A stretch of 64,000 bases of DNA from contig NC_057866.1 of the NCBI RefSeq assembly GCF_019393635.1, positions 9,868,223 through 9,932,222 on the forward strand, written 5' to 3'. Under the pieces are notes generated by a model that saw only the letters and a list, made by a program, of their open reading frames with translations, was not told the origin of the DNA and did not search any database. Origin of the DNA: Dromiciops gliroides (lineage: Eukaryota > Chordata > Mammalia > Microbiotheria > Microbiotheriidae). Both the position numbers and the translations under genes were made by a program. The first letter of the stretch is position 1; the number at the start of each line of letters is the position of its first letter. Below, piece after piece: positions 58,986-64,000 of the stretch.

Positions 58986-61071
58986 TGCTCCATAACAGAG
59001 TGAATATGGTTTTCAGGCCCTCCCATCCAGCCTGTCCCATTATGCATCCTTGCAACTTAGGTAAACCAGTTGGGTATGCTAGACACAGAATGGAAAAGAT
59101 AAGTATTATTTGATTAACATAGCTCAATTATTTTAATACTCTCCTTTTGTTCAAAATCAATAGGAAGGAAGCTCCTTTAAGACAGAGACTGTTTTGTTTC
59201 TTTCTTTCTATCCCTAATTCCTAGCACATAGTAGGCACTTAATAAATACTTGTTAAATTGAATTTAATTTTATCTCCATGTGCTGTATTTCCAAGCCAAT
59301 GACTTGGCAGCATTCCGTGTGCCTCAGTCCATGATGGGGACAGTTTACCATTGTTTACTTTTAGTGTTCTGATCACATCATCCTTCCTGAACTCTTACCT
59401 GATTTCGGTTGGGTAGAGCTCTTGTGTATAGAGGTAGAGACAGGAAATGGCCCCTCCCAGGCCACCTTTCCCAATTATGCTGAGTATCATCCAAAAAAAA
59501 GACATATCTGAGGACAAACAATGAGGAAATCAGGAGTTTATTCAAGCTTAGCAGGAGGCTCTACTCCCCAAGAAGGATAGAAAGGAGGAAAAAAGGAGGG
59601 GAGGAGGAAAGAAAGAAGGAAGGAAGGGAGGGAGGGAGGGAGGGAAGAAGGGAAAGGGGGAAGGAAGGATAGAATGATTGAAGAGATAGAGGGAGAATAG
59701 AGGGAAGTATGGAAGGAAGAAGAGAAGGAAAGAAGGAAATAAGCATTTATCAACTGCCTGCTACATGCTAGGAAATGTGCTAAGTGTTTTATAAATATCT
59801 CATTTGACATACAAATATCTCATATCTTCACAACAACTCTCACAAATAGAAGCAAGTGTGATTATTGTCTCCATTTTATAATTGAGGAAACTAAGGCAGA
59901 CAGAGGTTAAGTGAGTTGCCCACAGGCACACAACTAGTAAGTGACTGGGGCTAGATTTTAATTCAGGTATTCTTGACTACGGGTCCAGCACTCTATACAC
60001 TATGCCATCTGGATTTGTCAGGCCCGTATTTGGATTTCCATTCATTTGCATTCCTCTTCAGAACAGGGAATTTCTCAAACTATGAAAAGTTGCTGGGAAT
60101 ATTCTCTATTTATTATTGACTCTCTGGGGATTTTTTAGGCTCTGTTCTATTTAGAAAGCAGGGTTTCACTTGCATCCCTCAGTAGTCACTGTACATGCAG
60201 TTAATGGGCCAATTGTCTTCCTGAAGCCTTCTCCAAAGGATTGCCCCTCCACATCCCCAGTTCCTCACCATGGTGGATTTAACCCAGCATCTTCCCATGC
60301 CTAGGGTGTTTTGTCTGATGGTGTGTATGTAGAGACATATCTCCCAATTGGTAGAGAAAATACTAAGCACCCCTTATTTCATCTTTGCAATCCCAATATG
60401 TCTCATATGTATTTAATAAATATTAGATTATTTTCATCAAAGTTTTCTCACCTTGAGGCACAAATATGCTAATGATGATCATGGTTCCAGGAAGAAGTGT
60501 TAAGAAAATTAAGGTGATACGGCGTCCCAGATAAGACATGCTAATGGACGCCAGCAGTTTTCCTGGAAAATCTACAAGTGCAAATATCGTTTGGATCCAG
60601 TAAATGCTGAACCCAAATTTCTGCAAGTCCAAACCCAGTCCATAAAAGGAGAAGCCACAAGCAAACCTGGAAGTAGAAACATTTATTATAGACTAAACTG
60701 TGGTGTATACTTTAATTTTTCCTTTCAACCCAATGAAATGACTCTGTAGCCATGAAATGGGACTTGTCTTGTTCCAGGACTAAGTTAAATGATAATCCCA
60801 GAATCTCAAGCAATTCATATTTCCCACATTGTCAAAGTTCTAAACCCTAATCTTTAGGTTCTTAGAACCTAAACTGTAGAGTGACTACTTCTGACTCTGT
60901 AAATTTGTTGGATATTCTAGGTGAAAACAGATGGCTAAAAACAAGAATCACTCACCACTCAAGCATGATACAGAATGTAGTCATGCGTATTCCTGGGGTC
61001 CGAACAAGGTCTGTGAGAAAAGGGGAAGTTTTCACAACTGCAAGGTCCTCTTGAATGTAAGACATCACCAC
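45615..61071 (-). CDS. Gene B: SLC22 organic anion transporter-like gene, exons 6-10 (partial)
   Basis: Second OAT-clade SLC22 transporter, convergent with gene A. Exons on the minus strand: 61071-60956, 60666-60452, 59507-59399, 53299-53096, 45717-45615. Lengths 116, 215, 109, 204 and 103 equal those of gene A exons 6-10. All visible introns are GT/AG and the joined frame is open, encoding the final 248 residues. Motifs: VVMSYIQEDLA, YGLGLDLQKFGFSIYWIQ, DFPGKL with the Lys that matches Lys382 of human OAT1 (from memory), YLGRR, IIGKGGLGG, ELYPTEIRQMGM, ETRDLSLPETIQE, C-terminal ESTV. Exons 1-5 should lie to the right of the window; no exon 5 was seen between 61072 and 64000. Intron 8 carries an ERV and a LINE, intron 9 several repeats. 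Whether the upstream half is intact cannot be judged here. Confidence 0.92.
46177..46330 (+). mobile_element. tRNA-derived marsupial SINE
   Basis: Target duplication AAAGATCAC; in intron 9 of gene B. Confidence 0.94.
46360..46770 (+). mobile_element. L2-like LINE 3' end
   Basis: Contains CTAGAACTCCCTCCCTCCTC, CTTTCTTTGTAATCCCAGC and an end with CTTAATAAATGTTTGTTGAC, as in L2 tails. Same tail type as 35240-35290. Confidence 0.75.
46780..47250. other. Intron 9 of gene B, nothing recognised
   Basis: Purine-rich text without a known repeat, exon or motif that I can identify. Confidence 0.35.
47251..47405 (+). mobile_element. tRNA-derived marsupial SINE
   Basis: Target duplication CCAAGTGATAAGGGGA. 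Confidence 0.95.
47640..47792 (-). mobile_element. tRNA-derived marsupial SINE
   Basis: Reverse copy with a T-rich start (tail complement) and CCACCTAACTGCCCC head complement. Confidence 0.94.
48190..48870 (-). mobile_element. MIR-type SINE interrupted by a solo LTR
   Basis: Text before 48269 (GTGCTAAGTGCTTTATAG, TCTCATTTGATCTT) and after 48701 (CACAACAACCTAGTGAGGTA, ATTATTATCCCCATTTTATA) joins into one MIR-like element when the LTR and one copy of its target duplication are removed. Confidence 0.85.
48269..48695 (+). mobile_element. Solo LTR (fossil), 427 bp, 6-bp target duplication
   Basis: Starts TGTTGGAGAACC, ends CCCCGACA, flanked by GATCTT on both sides. TATAAATA lies near 48563 and AATAAA near 48586. 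A 6-bp duplication suits class II (beta-retrovirus-like) elements. No internal sequence remains. Confidence 0.92.
48871..49519. other. Intron 9 of gene B, nothing recognised
   Basis: I see no exon, and no repeat family that I can name. Confidence 0.3.
49520..50925 (+). mobile_element. L1 3' fragment split by the 5' part of a HAL1-like element
   Basis: The L1 3' text (49520-49796) resumes at about 50640. Between them lies a HAL1/L1 5' part: a CGAAGATGGTGGAGG start at 49797, a 5' UTR similar to 35897-36540, and the first part of an ORF1 that begins near 50464 (RQRKVRTIESFF). Short repeats around GTACCC stand at both borders. It is unusual that the inserted piece keeps its 5' end and lacks its 3' end and A tail. 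Confidence 0.7.
51075..51205. repeat. GATA/GGAT simple repeat
   Basis: Tandem AAAT, then mixed GATA and GGAT units. Confidence 0.96.
51215..52480 (+). mobile_element. L2-like LINE relic with L2-type 3' end, split by a SINE
   Basis: Blocks in L2 order: GGTGATCTCATCCACTCC at 51249, CTCTGCTACATCAG-like text, CTATGGCTCCCCATTG near 51750, and a tail with CAGTAGACACTTGATAAATG near 52451. The SINE at 51932-52090 interrupts it. Confidence 0.7.
51932..52090 (-). mobile_element. tRNA-derived marsupial SINE
   Basis: Reverse copy with flanks CCTCTCCATCTCTT and CCCTCCATCTCTTG. Confidence 0.95.
52615..52870 (+). mobile_element. MIR/CORE-type SINE
   Basis: Contains GAGTTCAAATCTAGATTCAG, CTGCCTCAGTTTCCTTAAC and CATGGAAGGCACTGAATAAA in MIR order. 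Confidence 0.75.
53096..53299 (-). CDS. Gene B exon 9
   Basis: 204 bases, acceptor TTGCAG and donor GTCAGC. Encodes QMGMSAG, helices 11-12 and ETRDLSLPETIQEAENR. The following intron is about 7.4 kb. Confidence 0.93.
53440..53640 (-). other. Gene B intron 8 segment conserved with gene A intron 8
   Basis: Reverse complement aligns with 24090-24260 of gene A intron 8 (see there). Confidence 0.75.
54196..54354 (+). mobile_element. tRNA-derived marsupial SINE
   Basis: Near-identical flanks CATTCACTGTGG and CACTCACTGTGG; in intron 8 of gene B. Confidence 0.95.
54928..55074 (+). mobile_element. tRNA-derived marsupial SINE
   Basis: Near-consensus copy; target duplication AAAATGGGAATG. Confidence 0.95.
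55938..56100 (-). mobile_element. tRNA-derived marsupial SINE in LINE
   Basis: Target duplication GCAACCTCATT on both sides. Confidence 0.95.
56285..58510 (-). mobile_element. Partial endogenous retrovirus (fossil) with 5' LTR, tRNA-Arg-type primer site and one open frame
   Basis: Parts on the minus strand: a 5' LTR about 58510-57524 (TATATATAG near 58175, AATAAA near 57720, same family as the LTR at 23084); a primer-binding-like site at 57517-57500 that matches a tRNA-Arg 3' end; leader; then an open frame of 298 codons (57205-56309). The frame encodes a hydrophobic N-terminal part with a probable membrane helix (about residues 45-72), one CCHC zinc knuckle (CQYCEKQGHLLREC, about 147-160) and three to four tandem repeats rich in Asn, Gln, Arg and Tyr (core GNYRPYYKQNQNKFRRPYQE). 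Zinc knuckle and basic repeats suggest a gag nucleocapsid-like part. No pol, env or 3' LTR is present, so the element is incomplete. It is inserted in the RTE-like LINE and diverged from the solo LTR, so probably old. Confidence 0.75.
58756..58902 (+). mobile_element. tRNA-derived marsupial SINE
   Basis: Full-length; its A tail runs straight into the TA/TG microsatellite. Confidence 0.95.
58903..58982. repeat. (TA)n(TG)n(TA)n microsatellite
   Basis: TA units, a short TG run and about 27 further TA units. Confidence 0.98.
59399..59507 (-). CDS. Gene B exon 8
   Basis: 109 bases, acceptor CCTCAG and donor GTAAGA. Encodes ILSIIGKGGLGG and LYTQELYPTEIR. Arg at the exon junction matches the conserved helix 11 Arg. 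Confidence 0.93.
59585..59740. repeat. (GGAA/GGGA)n purine-rich simple repeat
   Basis: Irregular GGAA and GGGA tandem units just downstream, on the plus strand, of gene B exon 8, in intron 7. Confidence 0.95.
59740..60012 (-). mobile_element. MIR-type SINE
   Basis: Contains TCCATTTTATAATTGAGGAA and GAGGTTAAGTGAGTTGCCC; reverse orientation, diverged. Confidence 0.75.
60452..60666 (-). CDS. Gene B exon 7
   Basis: 215 bases, acceptor TTCCAG and donor GTGAGA. Encodes helices 7-9; by eye roughly 60% identical to gene A exon 7. Keeps Lys (DFPGKL) and GRR, where gene A has Arg and GNR. The last ~25 intronic bases before the exon also match gene A. Confidence 0.93.
60956..61071 (-). CDS. Gene B exon 6
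   Basis: 116 bases, acceptor GGCAAG and donor GTGAGT. Encodes VVMSYIQEDLAVV, RTPGIR and the start of helix 7. Acceptor and phase match gene A exon 6. Confidence 0.92.
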
Positions 61072-61349
61072 CTTGCCGGGGAGGAGGGCAGAAGAAGGAG
61101 ATACTTTCTTAAATCGTGAGGTTTTGAAATCATAAGATAAGGGATAGGGGGGATCACTTGTCTAATACCAGCTTTCCTGACAGAGATATTGTCATCATAA
61201 GAAGCTATGGTAACATTGAAAATGTCAAGCCCCACCTACAAACATCTGGCAAACTCAAGCAATGCCCTCCCCATGCTGTCAACCCACCCTAAGATTCATC
61301 CATCCCATAATGTCATTACAGGCACCATGGAAAAATAGGATCTCAGATC

Positions 61350-61525
61350 CAGAAATTGAAGTCTCCTCTAAGACATTCCAGTCCAAATACTTCATTTTTA
61401 CAGTGAAGGAAACTAGATTAAGTGACTTGCTCAATGTCACAGAGGTAACAGAAAGTAGCAGAAGAAGTTGATTCTAGGCCCTCTGACCAGGGTTCTTTCC
61501 ACTAGCCCATGCTGTGGGCTATACC
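61350..61525 (-). mobile_element. MIR/CORE-type SINE fragment
   Basis: TTAAGTGACTTGCTCAATGTCA and a CCACTAGCCCATGC end fit a reverse MIR-like copy. Confidence 0.55.
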
Positions 61526-61739
61526 TCTACTTATCCCCTTCCTCTAGTGAGTCCACCACCATAGTTCCAATGAACACTATTCAAGGACTATCGTCTCTAC
61601 ACTTTGAAAACAGCAACCCTTGCTTCCTATTATAGCCTATGGCTAGGAGGAAAGTTTGAACTATCCCGTGGAAATATTTCCAGTTTTCCACTCTATCTAT
61701 TTGATATCTATTAAGATAAGTCAGAGAGTAACTTTGTGG

Positions 61740-62230
61740 TTCTTGCACACCTATGGCCAGCTCTCTACCCCTTTACACAATTTGTTTGGCCATCAACCAA
61801 TCAATGGGCGTCTACTTTTTTTCTGATATAAATTCCGTATAATAGATTTTACCAAAGATGTCTACTGCAAAAAAATTTCCCCAATTAACTGCTTCTTCTT
61901 TATATATAGCTGCATTAATTTTGTTTATGCAAAAACTTTCCAATTTTACATAATTTAAGTGATTCATTTTACCTTATGTATTCACATCTCTCCATTGTTG
62001 AATTATAAAAATGTCCCCTAAAAGATTCCAATATTAAACATATTATCTTAAGAAGTCAAAGACAGAAAGAAATGTTCCTTATACACCAAAATATTCATAC
62101 AAATACCTTTTGTTGTAGAAGAAAACTAGAAACAAAGTAGATGCCCATTGGCCAGTTGGTGACTGAACAAATTATGGAATATGAAGAATACAGATAATGT
62201 TTGCAATAGAATATTCACTAGTTTGATCCT
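61740..62230. mobile_element. L1 fragments in both orientations
   Basis: 61785-61835 is antisense L1 3' text (CAACCAATCAATGGGCGTCT); 62040-62215 is sense text of the same region (GTAGATGCCCATTGGCCAGT, then GAACAAATTATGGAATATGA). Confidence 0.6.
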
Positions 62231-62324
62231 TAACTCTTTTTGTATATCTGATTTAAGATTGTAAACCATCTTCAACCCTTTTTGGAAATAGTTGGGGTGG
62301 AAATCCTAAATGACAACTCCCCTG

Positions 62325-63900
62325 GGAGAGGATTCTGGGAAAATGATGGAGTAGTTCAGAAAACTTGGCTCTCCAAATTTCATCCACACAAAAAAACAAC
62401 AGACTATTGCCTCAGAGTGAATGATGTAGAGCAGGAGAAATAAACTAAAGTTGGGGTAAAGAAGACCTCAGTAAAGACTCCCCATTTCCAGGCCAACTCT
62501 GTGGAATCTACAAACAACAAACCCTGGGAGCAGCTGAGTTGAGAGGCAGCTTCAGCCTCAGGAGCTTTCAACTCATGGACTGTGTGGGGGTCAGAAGGCT
62601 AAGTAGGAGAAGCTTGAAGCACCTTCCACTATCAAGGGACACTGAGCAGAGGCATCCCAGGCTGTGATTGTGGGGCAGAAGAAGCTAGCATATGCCTGGT
62701 GAGTGCAGTAACAGAGGGGTGGGGACCCTACTGGCAGTGAGCACTTGCAAGAGAGCAGAGTCCCTGGTTTCAGTGCCAGGGCAGAGAAGACAGCTGTAGT
62801 TTTCAGTCACCTTAGGGACTGAAGGGAGAAAGAGCATTTGTGGGACAGTGTGACTAGGGGTTTTAGCTGTGGCTTAGGAGTGGAGAGGAGAGCCTAAAGT
62901 TAGGCCCAGGACAGACCTCAGAAAATAACAGCAAGAATTACCTGAAGCCTAAGGCATCATTCCCCACACCTTGGGACTAGAACTTAATTATACTAATGGC
63001 AGAAATAAATAAATAAATAAATGAACAGATAAATAAATAAATAAATAGACAGAGCAAGGGAGGGGATAGTCAGAAGTAAAACTTTTTTTTTTTTTTTTGG
63101 TGAGGCAATTGGGGTTAAGTGACTCGCCCAGGGTCACACAGCTAGTAAGTGTTAAGTGTTTGAGGCCGGATTTGAACTCAGGTCCTCCTGAATCCAGAGC
63201 CAGTGTTCTATCCACTGTGCCACCCAGCTGCCCTGTAAAACACTTTTGAGGAGGAATAGGTAAAAAGAAGAGAGAGTAAATGTCATGGGAAGGGAGTGGG
63301 ATGGAGGGAAATAGTTATGATGATTGATTATAATGGCAAAACATATGGTACCTACTTTGCTGGGCTTTTATGAAGAAAATTCTCTGTCAAGCTTAAGGTA
63401 CTATATACAGGTTATAATGAACAGGATACTATCAGAAAAACCTGGAAAGACCTACATGAACTGAAGCAGAGTGAAATGTACTATATACAAAATAACAGCA
63501 ATAGTGGGGGATGATCTGCTGGGAAGCATGTGGTTATTTTCAGCAAGGCAATGATCCAATATAACCCTGAAGGACTTATGAAGATTGCAGCCCATCTGCA
63601 GAGAAAGAACTGATAGTATCTGAAAACAGATAGAAACACATTTAAAATATTTTTTTCTTTTCCTCTGACAATTCCTTAATCTGAAGTTTTGGGGGTTTTG
63701 ACTTTTTTCTCTCACAACTAGCTAATATGGGAATTTTTCCATGACTACTCATGTATAACTTATTTTGAATTGCTGGAGTTCTCATGGGTGGGGGTTGGGA
63801 ATGGAGGGGGGAAGAGAAATTGGAACACAAAGTTTACAAAAATTGATGTTAAAATTTTGTTTTTACATATATTTTGGAAAATAAAATTCTATTTTAAAAA
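62325..63900 (+). mobile_element. HAL1-like element lacking ORF1, with nested SINE
   Basis: 5' UTR-like part at about 62325-62990 (GATGGAGTAGTTCAGAAAAC), then directly the 3' UTR (from 63056) that matches 38405-39441 nearly throughout. ORF1 is missing between the two. Ends with AATAAAATTCTATTTT near 63895. A reverse SINE interrupts the 3' UTR. Confidence 0.8.
63083..63234 (-). mobile_element. tRNA-derived marsupial SINE
   Basis: Flanks GTAAAACTTTT and GTAAAACACTTTT mark the insertion in the HAL1-like 3' UTR. Confidence 0.95.
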
Positions 63901-64000
63901 ATGAAGAAAAAATCTTCTAAATTCAGAAAGAAATAAGAGGGCAAGCAATAGGACAGGGAAAAACACTTAATGGGGTGGGTAGGTTAAGGAATAAGAGGGC

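Noticed and set aside
61072-64000. Search for gene B exon 5 to the right of exon 6
   Set aside because: No stretch with the E-S-x-x-W motif, correct phase and splice sites was found by eye, so exon 5 is taken to lie outside the window.

Overview
This window is vertebrate and almost certainly marsupial genomic DNA. About thirty copies of a tRNA-derived SINE with a head of the form GGGCAGCTAGGTGGC are scattered through it, with RTE-tailed CORE-type SINEs, RTE/BovB LINEs, marsupial-style L1 and ORF1-only (HAL1-like) elements, MIR and L2 relics and several solo LTRs. The species cannot be fixed from the sequence alone. There are no bacterial-type operons, CRISPR arrays or rRNA/tRNA genes.

The protein-coding content is two members of the SLC22 organic-anion-transporter (OAT) family, recognised by splicing exons together by eye. 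Gene A (+ strand, ATG at 911, stop ending at 28915) is complete: ten exons of 390, 104, 155, 169, 124, 116, 215, 109, 204 and 103 coding bases. All junctions are GT/AG and in phase, giving a 562-residue protein. Gene B (- strand) enters from the right edge. Its exons 6 to 10 (61071 down to 45615) have exactly the same sizes (116, 215, 109, 204, 103) and encode the last 248 residues; exons 1 to 5 lie beyond the window. The genes are tail to tail, with stop codons about 16.7 kb apart. Patches of intron 6, intron 8 and the 3' flank (29240-29480 against 44820-45055) match in inverted orientation, so the pair looks like an inverted segmental duplication that later filled with repeats. Both proteins end in Glu-Ser-Thr-Val, a class I PDZ ligand.

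Layout: 1-780 is 5' flank. 911-28915 is gene A with repeat-rich introns; intron 1 holds an L1 fragment, an RTE/BovB piece and a second, larger L1, and intron 8 holds several LTR candidates. 28916-45614 is the convergent intergenic region, made mostly of L2-like LINE relics, a partial ERV with LTR, a HAL1-like element (35897-39441), SINEs and a solo LTR. 45615-61071 is the 3' half of gene B. Its intron 9 holds L2, L1/HAL1 and LTR insertions, and its intron 8 holds an RTE-like LINE split by a partial endogenous retrovirus with one 298-codon open frame. 61072-64000 is intron 5 of gene B, with L1 relics and a second HAL1-like element.

Both genes should encode 12-helix plasma-membrane carriers for organic anions. 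I cannot assign one-to-one orthology; by memory the closest relatives are SLC22A20 (OAT6) and the SLC22A9/A10/A24/A25 group. I saw no unknown molecular system. The best leads are the inverted paralogue pair, its conserved PDZ tail and substituted motif residues, and the retroviral open frame.
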